The notes under the pieces: model-generated
Seen by the model: the letters and a program-made list of their open reading frames with translations, nothing else
Told to the model about the DNA's origin: nothing
The model's database searches: none
NCBI RefSeq assembly: GCF_954871325.1
Contig: NC_088775.1
Span: 20,623,561 to 20,687,560 of the forward strand
Length of the DNA: 64,000 bases
Source of the DNA: Gordionus sp. m RMFG-2023
Lineage: Eukaryota > Nematomorpha > Gordioida > Chordodea > Parachordodidae
Direction of reading: 5' to 3'
Translations under genes and position numbers: made by a program
Shown here: positions 38,341 through 49,866 of the stretch, one piece after another
Numbering within the stretch: position 1 is the first letter of the stretch
Layout of the letters: every line of letters starts with the position of its first letter

Positions 38341-41300
38341 TAAGATGTTAGCCTTTTCCCTTCCAACGTTTTTCCCACAAAAAAATTATTAAAATTTATT
38401 TTTTGAACCGATAACGTAAAAAAATACATCAAAGCCTATTTAGATAGGAAATTTAATTCTGAGTTCAATGATATAAAAATATATAAAATTAAACTTAAGA
38501 TGTTAGCCTTTTCCCTTCGACGTTTTCGCGACAAAAATGTTATTTTTTGAACCGGAAACGTAAAAGAAAACATCTAAGCATAATTGGATAGGAAATTTAA
38601 TTCTGAGTAGAATGATATAAAAATATTCAAAATTGCATAAAAGATGTTAGCCTTTTCCCTTCCAACGTTTTTACCACAAAAAAATTATTAAAATTTATTT
38701 TTTGAACCGATAACGTAAAAAAATACATCAAAGCATATTTAGATAGGAAATTTAATTCTGAGTTCAATGATATAAAAATTTATAAAATTAAATTTAAGAT
38801 GTTAGCCTTTTCCCTTCGACGTTTTCGCGACAAAAATGTTATTTTTTGAACCGGAAACGTAAAAGAAAACATCTAAGCATAATTGGATAGGAAATTTAAT
38901 TCTGAGTAGAATGATATAAAAATATTCAAAATTGCATAAAAGATGTTAGCCTTTTCCCTTCCAACGTTTTTACCACAAAAAAATTATTAAAATTTATTTT
39001 TTGAACCGATAACGTAAAAAAATACATCAAAGCATATTTAGATAGGAAATTTAATTCTGAGTTCAATGATATAAAAATTTATAAAATTAAATTTAAGATG
39101 TTAGCCTTTTCCCTTTGAACGTTTTCGCGACAAAAATGTTATTTTTTGAACCGGAAACGTAAAAAATACATCTAAGCATAATTGGATAGGAAATTTAATT
39201 CTGAGTAGAATGATATAAAAATATTCAAAATTGCATATAAGATGTTAACCTTTTCCCTTCCAACGTTTTTACCACAAAAAATTATTAAAATTTATATTTT
39301 GAACCGATAACGTAAAAAAATACATCAAAGCATATTTAGATAGGAAATTTAATTCTGAGTTCAATGATATAAAAATTTATAAAATTAAATTTAAGATGTT
39401 AGCCATTTCCCTTTGAACGTTTTCGCGACAAAAATGTTATTTTTTGAACCGGAAACGTAAAAAATACATCTAAGCATAATTGGATAGGAAATTTAATTCT
39501 GAGTAGAATGATATAAAAATATTCAAAATTGCATATAAGATGTTAACCTTTTCCCTTCCAACGTTTTTACCACAAAAAATTATTAAAATTTATATTTTGA
39601 ACCGATAACGTAAAAAAATACATCAAAGCATATTTAGATAGGAATTAATTCTGAGTTCAATGATATAAAAATATTCAAAATTGCATATAAGATGTTAGCC
39701 TTTTCCCTTCCAACGTTTTAACCACAAAAAAATTATTAAAATTTATTTTTTGAACCGATAACGTAAAAAAATACATCAAAGCATATTTAGATAGGAAATT
39801 TAATTCTGAGTTCAATGATATAAAAATTTATAAAATTAAACTTAAGATGTTAGCCTTTTCCCTTCGAACGTTTTCGCGACAAAAATGTTATTTTTTGAAC
39901 CGGAAACGTAAAAAATACATCTAAGCATAATTGGATAGGAAATTTAATTCTAAGTAGAATGATATAAAAATATTTAAAATTGCATATAAGATGTTAGCCT
40001 TTTCCCTTCCAACGTTTTTACCACAAAAAAATTATTAAAATTTATTTTTTGAACCGATAACGTAAAAAAATACATCAAAGCATATTTAGATAGGAAATTT
40101 AATTCTGAGTTCAATGATATAAAAATTTATAAAATTAAATTTAAGATGTTAGCCTTTTCCCTTCGAACGTTTTCGCGACAAAAATGTTATTTTTTGAACC
40201 GGAAACGTAAAAAATACATCTAAGCATAATTGGATAGGAAATTTAATTCTGAGTAGAATGATATAAAAATATTCAAAATTGCATATAAGATGTTAACCTT
40301 TTCCCTTCCAACGTTTTTACCACAAAAAATTATTAAAATTTATATTTTGAACCGATAACGTAAAAAAATACATCAAAGCATATTTAGATAGGAATTAATT
40401 CTGAGTTCAATGATATAAAAATATTCAAAATTGCATATAAGATGTTAGCCTTTTCCCTTCCAACGTTTTAACCACAAAAAAATTATTAAAATTTATTTTT
40501 TGAACCGATAACGTAAAAAAATACATCAAAGCATATTTAGATAGGAAATTTAATTCTGAGTTCAATGATATAAAAATTTATAAAATTAAACTTAAGATGT
40601 TACCTTTTCCCTTCGAACGTTTTCGCGACAAAAATGTTATTTTTTGAACCGGAAACGTAAAAGAAAACATCTAAGCATAATTGGATAGGAAATTTAATTC
40701 TGAGTAGAATGATATAAAAATATTTAAAATTGCATATAAGATGTTAACCTTTTCCCTTCCAACGTTTTTACCACAAAAAATTATTAAAATTTATTTTTTG
40801 AACCGGAAACGTAAAAAATACATCAAAGCATATTTAGATAGGAATTAATTCTGAGTTCAATGATATAAAAATATTTAAAATTGCATATAAGATGTTAGCC
40901 TTTTCCCTTCCAACGTTTTTACCACAAAAAAATTATTAAAATTTATTTTTTGAACCGATAACGTAAAAAAATACATCAAAGCATATTTAGATAGGAAATT
41001 TAATTCTGAGTTCAATGATATAAAAATTTATAAAATTAAACTTAAGATGTTAGCCTTTTCCCTTCGACGTTTTCGCGACAAAAATGTTATTTTTTGAACC
41101 GGAAACGTAAAAGAAAACATCTAAGCATAATTGGATAGGAAATTTAATTCTGAGTAGAATGATATAAAAATATTCAAAATTGCATAAAAGATGTTAGCCT
41201 TTTCCCTTCCAACGTTTTTATCACAAACAAATTTTTAAAATTTATTTTTTGAACCGATAACGTAAAAAAATACATCAAAGCATATTTAGATAGGAAATTT

Positions 41301-42790
41301 AATTCTGAGTTCAATGATATAAAAATTTATAAAATTAAACTTAAGATGTTAGCCTTTTCCCTTCGAACGTTTTCGCGACAAAAATGTTATTTTTTGAACC
41401 GGAAACGTAAAAAATACATCTAAGCATAATTGGATAGGAAATTTAATTCTGAGTAGAATGATATAAAAATATTCAAAATTGCATATAAGATGTTAACCTT
41501 TTCCCTTCCAACGTTTTTACCACAAAAAATTATTAAAATTTATATTTTGAACCGATAACGTAAAAAAATACATCAAAGCATATTTAGATAGGAATTAATT
41601 CTGAGTTCAATGATATAAAAATATTCAAAATTGCATATAAGATGTTAGCCTTTTCCCTTCCAACGTTTTAACCACAAAAAAATTATTAAAATTTATTTTT
41701 TGAACCGATAACGTAAAAAAATACATCAAAGCATATTTAGATAGGAAATTTAATTCTGAGTTCAATGATATAAAAATATATAAAATTAAACTTAAGATGT
41801 TAGCCTTTTCCCTTCGAACGTTTTCGCGACAAAAATGTTATTTTTTGAACCGGAAACGTAAAAAATACATCTAAGCATAATTGGATAGGAAATTTAATTC
41901 TGAGTAGAATGATATAAAAATATTCAAAATTGCATATAAGATGTTAACCTTTTCCCTTCCAACGTTTTTACCACAAAAAAATTATTAAAATTTATTTTTT
42001 GAACCGATAACGTAAAAAAATACATCAAAGCATATTTAGATAGGAAATTTAATTCTGAGTTCAATGATATAAAAATTTATAAAATTAAATTTAAGATGTT
42101 AGCCTTTTCCCTTTGAACGTTTTCGCGACAAAAATGTTATTTTTTGAACCGGAAACGTAAAAAATACATCTAAGCATAATTGGATAGGAAATTTAATTCT
42201 GAGTAGAATGATATAAAAATATTCAAAATTGCATATAAGATGTTAACCTTTTCCCTTCCAACGTTTTTACCACAAAAAATTATTAAAATTTATATTTTGA
42301 ACCGATAACGTAAAAAAATACATCAAAGCATATTTAGATAGGAATTAATTCTGAGTTCAATGATATAAAAATATTCAAAATTGCATATAAGATGTTAGCC
42401 TTTTCCCTTCCAACGTTTTAACCACAAAAAAATTATTAAAATTTATTTTTTGAACCGATAACGTAAAAAAATACATCAAAGCATATTTAGATAGGAAATT
42501 TAATTCTGAGTTCAATGATATAAAAATATATAAAATTAAACTTAAGATGTTAGCCTTTTCCCTTCGAACGTTTTCGCGACAAAAATGTTATTTTTTGAAC
42601 CGGAAACGTAAAAAATACATCTAAGCATAATTGGATAGGAAATTTAATTCTGAGTAGAATGATATAAAAATAATCAAAATTGCATATAAGATGTTAACCT
42701 TTTCCCTTCCAACGTTTTTACCACAAAAAATTATTAAAATTTATATTTTGAACCGATAACGTAAAAAAATACATCAAAGCATATTTAGAT
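38310..42790 (+). repeat. Third copy of the 23.8-27.2 / 33.1-36.5 kb block, with an added dimer
   Basis: The offset from the 32.3-36.5 kb copy is 5997 at the caaagcct marker (38431) and 6297 from gttagccatt onward (39398), ttatcac (41221) and aaaataatcaa (42668). The 300 bp difference equals one extra A-B dimer at about 38.64-38.94 kb, which is nearly the same as its neighbour. The copy ends in a monomer at 42688-42841 that starts as A' and finishes as an ordinary A. Confidence 0.83.
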
Positions 42791-42841
42791 AGGAAATTTA
42801 ATTCTGAGTTCAATGATATAAAAATTTATAAAATTAAACTT
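42688..42841 (+). repeat. A'/A recombinant monomer (154 bp)
   Basis: The 5' part has gttaacc and ttatattttgaacc as in A', but the 3' part is gataggaaatttaattc with the ordinary A exit into B. The counterpart near 36391 is a full A'. It marks the edge between the 6297 bp copy on the left and sequence matching 47.55 kb on the right. A similar A'-start, A-end monomer lies at 23662-23815 and in its copies. Confidence 0.82.
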
Positions 42842-44487
42842 AAGATGTTACCTTTTCCCTTCGAACGTTTTCGCGACAAAAATGTTATTTTTTGAACCGG
42901 AAACGTAAAAGAAAACATCTAAGCATAATTGGATAGGAAATTTAATTCTGAGTAGAATGATATAAAAATATTTAAAATTGCATATAAGATGTTAACCTTT
43001 TCCCTTCCAACGTTTTTACCACAAAAAATTATTAAAATTTATTTTTTGAACCGGAAACGTAAAAAATACATCAAAGCATATTTAGATAGGAATTAATTCT
43101 GAGTTCAATGATATAAAAATATTTAAAATTGCATATAAGATGTTAGCCTTTTCCCTTCCAACGTTTTTACCACAAAAAAATTATTAAAATTTATTTTTTG
43201 AACCGATAACGTAAAAAAATACATCAAAGCATATTTAGATAGGAAATTTAATTCTGAGTTCAATGATATAAAAATTTATAAAATTAAACTTAAGATGTTA
43301 GCCTTTTCCCTTCGACGTTTTCGCGACAAAAATGTTATTTTTTGAACCGGAAACGTAAAAGAAAACATCTAAGCATAATTGGATAGGAAATTTAATTCTG
43401 AGTAGAATGATATAAAAATATTCAAAATTGCATAAAAGATGTTAGCCTTTTCCCTTCCAACGTTTTTACCACAAACAAATTTTTAAAATTTATTTTTTGA
43501 ACCGATAACGTAAAAAAATACATCAAAGCATATTTAGATAGGAAATTTAATTCTGAGTTCAATGATATAAAAATTTATAAAATTAAACTTAAGATGTTAG
43601 CCTTTTCCCTTCGAACGTTTTCGCGACAAAAATGTTATTTTTTGAACCGGAAACGTAAAAAATACATCTAAGCATAATTGGATAGGAAATTTAATTCTGA
43701 GTAGAATGATATAAAAATATTCAAAATTGCATATAAGATGTTAGCCTTTTCCCTTCCAACGTTTTTCCCACAAAAAAATTATTAAAATTTATTTTTTGAA
43801 CCGATAACGTAAAAAAATACATCAAAGCCTATTTAGATAGGAAATTTAATTCTGAGTTCAATGATATAAAAATATATAAAATTAAACTTAAGATGTTAGC
43901 CTTTTCCCTTCGACGTTTTCGCGACAAAAATGTTATTTTTTGAACCGGAAACGTAAAAGAAAACATCTAAGCATAATTGGATAGGAAATTTAATTCTGAG
44001 TAGAATGATATAAAAATATTCAAAATTGCATAAAAGATGTTAGCCTTTTCCCTTCCAACGTTTTTACCACAAAAAAATTATTAAAATTTATTTTTTGAAC
44101 CGATAACGTAAAAAAATACATCAAAGCATATTTAGATAGGAAATTTAATTCTGAGTTCAATGATATAAAAATTTATAAAATTAAATTTAAGATGTTAGCC
44201 TTTTCCCTTCGACGTTTTCGCGACAAAAATGTTATTTTTTGAACCGGAAACGTAAAAGAAAACATCTAAGCATAATTGGATAGGAAATTTAATTCTGAGT
44301 AGAATGATATAAAAATATTCAAAATTGCATAAAAGATGTTAGCCTTTTCCCTTCCAACGTTTTTACCACAAAAAAATTATTAAAATTTATTTTTTGAACC
44401 GATAACGTAAAAAAATACATCAAAGCATATTTAGATAGGAAATTTAATTCTGAGTTCAATGATATAAAAATTTATAAAATTAAATTT

Positions 44488-44629
44488 AAGATGTTAGCCT
44501 TTTCCCTTTGAACGTTTTCGCGACAAAAATGTTATTTTTTGAACCGGAAACGTAAAAAATACATCAAAGCATATTTAGATAGGAATTAATTCTGAGTTCA
44601 ATGATATAAAAATATTCAAAATTGCATAT
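44488..44629 (+). repeat. Hybrid monomer: B 5' half, A' 3' half (142 bp)
   Basis: It begins as a tttgaacg B with ggaaacg and a short A tract, then reads catcaaagcatattta and gataggaattaattctg and leaves via tattcaaaattgcatataag into an A. It is the B/A' counterpart of the hybrid at 14540, with a different 3' partner, so the two arose independently. The caaagcct A that follows is a second copy of that marker only 895 bp after the first. Confidence 0.86.
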
Positions 44630-45525
44630 AAGATGTTAGCCTTTTCCCTTCCAACGTTTTTACCACAAAAAAATTATTAAAATTTATTTTTTGAACCGAT
44701 AACGTAAAAAAATACATCAAAGCCTATTTAGATAGGAAATTTAATTCTGAGTTCAATGATATAAAAATATATAAAATTAAACTTAAGATGTTAGCCTTTT
44801 CCCTTCGACGTTTTCGCGACAAAAATGTTATTTTTTGAACCGGAAACGTAAAAGAAAACATCTAAGCATAATTGGATAGGAAATTTAATTCTGAGTAGAA
44901 TGATATAAAAATATTCAAAATTGCATAAAAGATGTTAGCCTTTTCCCTTCCAACGTTTTTACCACAAAAAAATTATTAAAATTTATTTTTTGAACCGATA
45001 ACGTAAAAAAATACATCAAAGCATATTTAGATAGGAAATTTAATTCTGAGTTCAATGATATAAAAATTTATAAAATTAAATTTAAGATGTTAGCCTTTTC
45101 CCTTTGAACGTTTTCGCGACAAAAATGTTATTTTTTGAACCGGAAACGTAAAAAATACATCTAAGCATAATTGGATAGGAAATTTAATTCTGAGTAGAAT
45201 GATATAAAAATATTCAAAATTGCATATAAGATGTTAACCTTTTCCCTTCCAACGTTTTTACCACAAAAAATTATTAAAATTTATATTTTGAACCGATAAC
45301 GTAAAAAAATACATCAAAGCATATTTAGATAGGAAATTTAATTCTGAGTTCAATGATATAAAAATTTATAAAATTAAATTTAAGATGTTAGCCTTTTCCC
45401 TTTGAACGTTTTCGCGACAAAAATGTTATTTTTTGAACCGGAAACGTAAAAAATACATCTAAGCATAATTGGATAGGAAATTTAATTCTGAGTAGAATGA
45501 TATAAAAATATTCAAAATTGCATAT

Positions 45526-46727
45526 AAGATGTTAACCTTTTCCCTTCCAACGTTTTTACCACAAAAAATTATTAAAATTTATATTTTGAACCGATAACGT
45601 TAAAAAATACATCAAAGCATATTTAGATAGGAATTAATTCTGAGTTCAATGATATAAAAATATTCAAAATTGCATATAAGATGTTAGCCTTTTCCCTTCC
45701 AACGTTTTAACCACAAAAAAATTATTAAAATTTATTTTTTGAACCGATAACGTAAAAAAATACATCAAAGCATATTTAGATAGGAAATTTAATTCTGAGT
45801 TCAATGATATAAAAATTTATAAAATTAAACTTAAGATGTTAGCCTTTTCCCTTCGAACGTTTTCGCGACAAAAATGTTATTTTTTGAACCGGAAACGTAA
45901 AAAAATACATCTAAGCATAATTGGATAGGAAATTTTATTCTAAGTAGAATGATATAAAAATATTTAAAATTGCATATAAGATGTTAGCCTTTTCCCTTCC
46001 AACGTTTTTACCACAAAAAAATTATTAAAATTTATTTTTTGAACCGATAACGTAAAAAAATACATCAAAGCATATTTAGATAGGAAATTTAATTCTGAGT
46101 TCAATAATATAAAAATTTATAAAATTAAATTTAAGATGTTAGCCTTTTCCCTTCGAACGTTTTCGCGACAAAAATGTTATTTTTTGAACCGGAAACGTAA
46201 AAAATACATCTAAGCATAATTGGATAGGAAATTTAATTCTGAGTAGAATGATATAAAAATATTCAAAATTGCATATAAGATGTTAACCTTTTCCCTTCCA
46301 ACGTTTTTACCACAAAAAATTATTAAAATTTATATTTTGAACCGATAACGTAAAAAAATACATCAAAGCATATTTAGATAGGAATTAATTCTGAGTTCAA
46401 TGATATAAAAATATTCAAAATTGCATATAAGATGTTAGCCTTTTCCCTTCCAACGTTTTAACCACAAAAAAATTATTAAAATTTATTTTTTGAACCGATA
46501 ACGTAAAAAAATACATCAAAGCATATTTAGATAGGAAATTTAATTCTGAGTTCAATGATATAAAAATTTATAAAATTAAACTTAAGATGTTACCTTTTCC
46601 CTTCGAACGTTTTCGCGACAAAAATGTTATTTTTTGAACCGGAAACGTAAAAGAAAACATCTAAGCATAATTGGATAGGAAATTTAATTCTGAGTAGAAT
46701 GATATAAAAATATTCAAAATTGCATAT
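45526..46727 (+). repeat. 1202 bp unit, eight monomers, copy 1
   Basis: Order is A', A, B, A, B, A', A, B (152+155+145+155+144+152+155+144 bp). The A' carries gttaaaaaatac and the first B carries aattttattc, both rare. The unit restarts at 46728 with the same A'. A base change tcaataatat at 46101 is absent from the next copy. Confidence 0.85.
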
Positions 46728-47401
46728 AAGATGTTAACCTTTTCCCTTCCAACGTTTTTACCACAAAAAATTATTAAAATTTATATTTTGAACCGATAAC
46801 GTTAAAAAATACATCAAAGCATATTTAGATAGGAATTAATTCTGAGTTCAATGATATAAAAATATTCAAAATTGCATATAAGATGTTAGCCTTTTCCCTT
46901 CCAACGTTTTAACCACAAAAAAATTATTAAAATTTATTTTTTGAACCGATAACGTAAAAAAATACATCAAAGCATATTTAGATAGGAAATTTAATTCTGA
47001 GTTCAATGATATAAAAATTTATAAAATTAAACTTAAGATGTTAGCCTTTTCCCTTCGAACGTTTTCGCGACAAAAATGTTATTTTTTGAACCGGAAACGT
47101 AAAAAAATACATCTAAGCATAATTGGATAGGAAATTTTATTCTAAGTAGAATGATATAAAAATATTTAAAATTGCATATAAGATGTTAGCCTTTTCCCTT
47201 CCAACGTTTTTACCACAAAAAAATTATTAAAATTTATTTTTTGAACCGATAACGTAAAAAAATACATCAAAGCATATTTAGATAGGAAATTTAATTCTGA
47301 GTTCAATGATATAAAAATTTATAAAATTAAACTTAAGATGTTAGCCTTTTCCCTTCGAACGTTTTCGCGACAAAAATGTTATTTTTTGAACCGGAAACGT
47401 A
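46728..47401 (+). repeat. 1202 bp unit, copy 2, truncated
   Basis: It repeats the A' with gttaaaaaatac, the ttttaacc A, the aattttattc B and the next A, then stops inside a B that begins at 47335. Only 67 of about 144 bases of that B are present before an unmatched junction. The rest of the 1202 bp unit is missing. Confidence 0.85.
47335..47401 (+). repeat. Truncated B monomer left of the junction
   Basis: The B reads normally from aagatgttagcc through the cgaacg box, cgcgac, gttattttttgaacc and ggaaacgta, and then breaks off. In the rest of the window the bases after ggaaacg are an A-rich run. Confidence 0.9.
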
Positions 47402-47417
47402 TCATTATTTTTTCCTT
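47402..47417. other. Unmatched 16-base junction sequence
   Basis: The bases tcattattttttcctt fit neither A nor B at this point. The right part could be a badly diverged or gapped form of the ttttcccttcc run that precedes aacg in A; the left part has no counterpart I can find in the window. It joins a B cut after ggaaacgta to an A that resumes at aacgttttt. It could be filler from end joining at a double-strand break, or a consensus error at an assembly join. Confidence 0.85.
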
Positions 47418-47549
47418 AACGTTTTTACCACAAAAAAATTATTAAAATTTATTTTTTGAACCGATAACGTAAAAAAATACATCAAAGCATATTTAGATAG
47501 GAAATTTAATTCTGAGTTCAATGATATAAAAATTTATAAAATTAAACTT
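47418..47549 (+). repeat. A monomer missing its first 23 bases, right of the junction
   Basis: From aacgtttttaccac to the exit linker this is a normal A; 132 of 155 bases are present. It runs into the gttacc B at 47550, which matches 42842 at an offset of 4708. Confidence 0.9.
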
Positions 47550-47624
47550 AAGATGTTACCTTTTCCCTTCGAACGTTTTCGCGACAAAAATGTTATTTTT
47601 TGAACCGGAAACGTAAAAGAAAAC

Positions 47625-49866
47625 ATCTAAGCATAATTGGATAGGAAATTTAATTCTGAGTAGAATGATATAAAAATATTTAAAATTGCATATAAGATGT
47701 TAACCTTTTCCCTTCCAACGTTTTTACCACAAAAAATTATTAAAATTTATTTTTTGAACCGGAAACGTAAAAAATACATCAAAGCATATTTAGATAGGAA
47801 TTAATTCTGAGTTCAATGATATAAAAATATTTAAAATTGCATATAAGATGTTAGCCTTTTCCCTTCCAACGTTTTTACCACAAAAAATTTATTAAAATTT
47901 ATTTTTTGAACCGATAACGTAAAAAAATACATCAAAGCATATTTAGATAGGAAATTTAATTCTGAGTTCAATGATATAAAAATTTATAAAATTAAACTTA
48001 AGATGTTAGCCTTTTCCCTTCGACGTTTTCGCGACAAAAATGTTATTTTTTGAACCGGAAACGTAAAAGAAAACATCTAAGCATAATTGGATAGGAAATT
48101 TAATTCTGAGTAGAATGATATAAAAATATTCAAAATTGCATAAAAGATGTTAGCCTTTTCCCTTCCAACGTTTTTACCACAAACAAATTTTTAAAATTTA
48201 TTTTTTGAACCGATAACGTAAAAAAATACATCAAAGCATATTTAGATAGGAAATTTAATTCTGAGTTCAATGATATAAAAATTTATAAAATTAAACTTAA
48301 GATGTTAGCCTTTTCCCTTCGAACGTTTTCGCGACAAAAATGTTATTTTTTGAACCGGAAACGTAAAAAATACATCTAAGCATAATTGGATAGGAAATTT
48401 AATTCTGAGTAGAATGATATAAAAATATTCAAAATTGCATATAAGATGTTAGCCTTTTCCCTTCCAACGTTTTTCCCACAAAAAAATTATTAAAATTTAT
48501 TTTTTGAACCGATAACGTAAAAAAATACATCAAAGCCTATTTAGATAGGAAATTTAATTCTGAGTTCAATGATATAAAAATATATAAAATTAAACTTAAG
48601 ATGTTAGCCTTTTCCCTTCGACGTTTTCGCGACAAAAATGTTATTTTTTGAACCGGAAACGTAAAAGAAAACATCTAAGCATAATTGGATAGGAAATTTA
48701 ATTCTGAGTAGAATGATATAAAAATATTCAAAATTGCATAAAAGATGTTAGCCTTTTCCCTTCCAACGTTTTTACCACAAAAAAATTATTAAAATTTATT
48801 TTTTGAACCGATAACGTAAAAAAATACATCAAAGCATATTTAGATAGGAAATTTAATTCTGAGTTCAATGATATAAAAATTTATAAAATTAAATTTAAGA
48901 TGTTAGCCTTTTCCCTTCGACGTTTTCGCGACAAAAATGTTATTTTTTGAACCGGAAACGTAAAAGAAAACATCTAAGCATAATTGGATAGGAAATTTAA
49001 TTCTGAGTAGAATGATATAAAAATATTCAAAATTGCATAAAAGATGTTAGCCTTTTCCCTTCCAACGTTTTTACCACAAAAAAATTATTAAAATTTATTT
49101 TTTGAACCGATAACGTAAAAAAATACATCAAAGCATATTTAGATAGGAAATTTAATTCTGAGTTCAATGATATAAAAATTTATAAAATTAAATTTAAGAT
49201 GTTAGCCTTTTCCCTTTGAACGTTTTCGCGACAAAAATGTTATTTTTTGAACCGGAAACGTAAAAAATACATCAAAGCATATTTAGATAGGAATTAATTC
49301 TGAGTTCAATGATATAAAAATATTCAAAATTGCATATAAGATGTTAGCCTTTTCCCTTCCAACGTTTTTACCACAAAAAAATTATTAAAATTTATTTTTT
49401 GAACCGATAACGTAAAAAAATACATCAAAGCCTATTTAGATAGGAAATTTAATTCTGAGTTCAATGATATAAAAATATATAAAATTAAACTTAAGATGTT
49501 AGCCTTTTCCCTTCGACGTTTTCGCGACAAAAATGTTATTTTTTGAACCGGAAACGTAAAAGAAAACATCTAAGCATAATTGGATAGGAAATTTAATTCT
49601 GAGTAGAATGATATAAAAATATTCAAAATTGCATAAAAGATGTTAGCCTTTTCCCTTCCAACGTTTTTACCACAAAAAAATTATTAAAATTTATTTTTTG
49701 AACCGATAACGTAAAAAAATACATCAAAGCATATTTAGATAGGAAATTTAATTCTGAGTTCAATGATATAAAAATTTATAAAATTAAATTTAAGATGTTA
49801 GCCTTTTCCCTTTGAACGTTTTCGCGACAAAAATGTTATTTTTTGAACCGGAAACGTAAAAAATAC
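47625..49866 (+). repeat. 2242 bp tandem unit, copy 1
   Basis: Starts at 47693 (A'') and markers at 48532 and 49427 (aaagcct) recur at 49935, 50774 and 51669. The unit holds two caaagcct A monomers 895 bp apart and the B/A' hybrid between them. The same content occurs earlier at about 42.92-45.2 kb (offset 4708), making three copies in the window. Confidence 0.86.
49196..49337 (+). repeat. Hybrid monomer B/A' (copy of 44488)
   Basis: It lies exactly 4708 bp after the hybrid at 44488, with the same switch from ggaaacg and a short A tract to catcaaagcatattta and gaattaattc. It was copied with its segment rather than formed anew. Confidence 0.86.

Larger units (their letters stand above)
42920..46790 (+). 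repeat. 3.9 kb segment repeated 6950 bp downstream, copy 1
   Basis: Markers at 43051 (ccggaaacg in A''), 43824 and 44719 (aaagcct), 45601 (taaaaaatac), 45931 (aattttattc), 46101 (tcaataatat) and 46591 (taccttttcc) each recur exactly 6950 bp later. The first 2.3 kb is also present a third time at 4708 bp. Confidence 0.86.

Noticed and set aside
47402-47417. Insertion of a mobile element or its footprint
   Set aside because: There is no target-site duplication, inverted end or element sequence; material is missing on both sides, which fits deletion with filler or an assembly join better.
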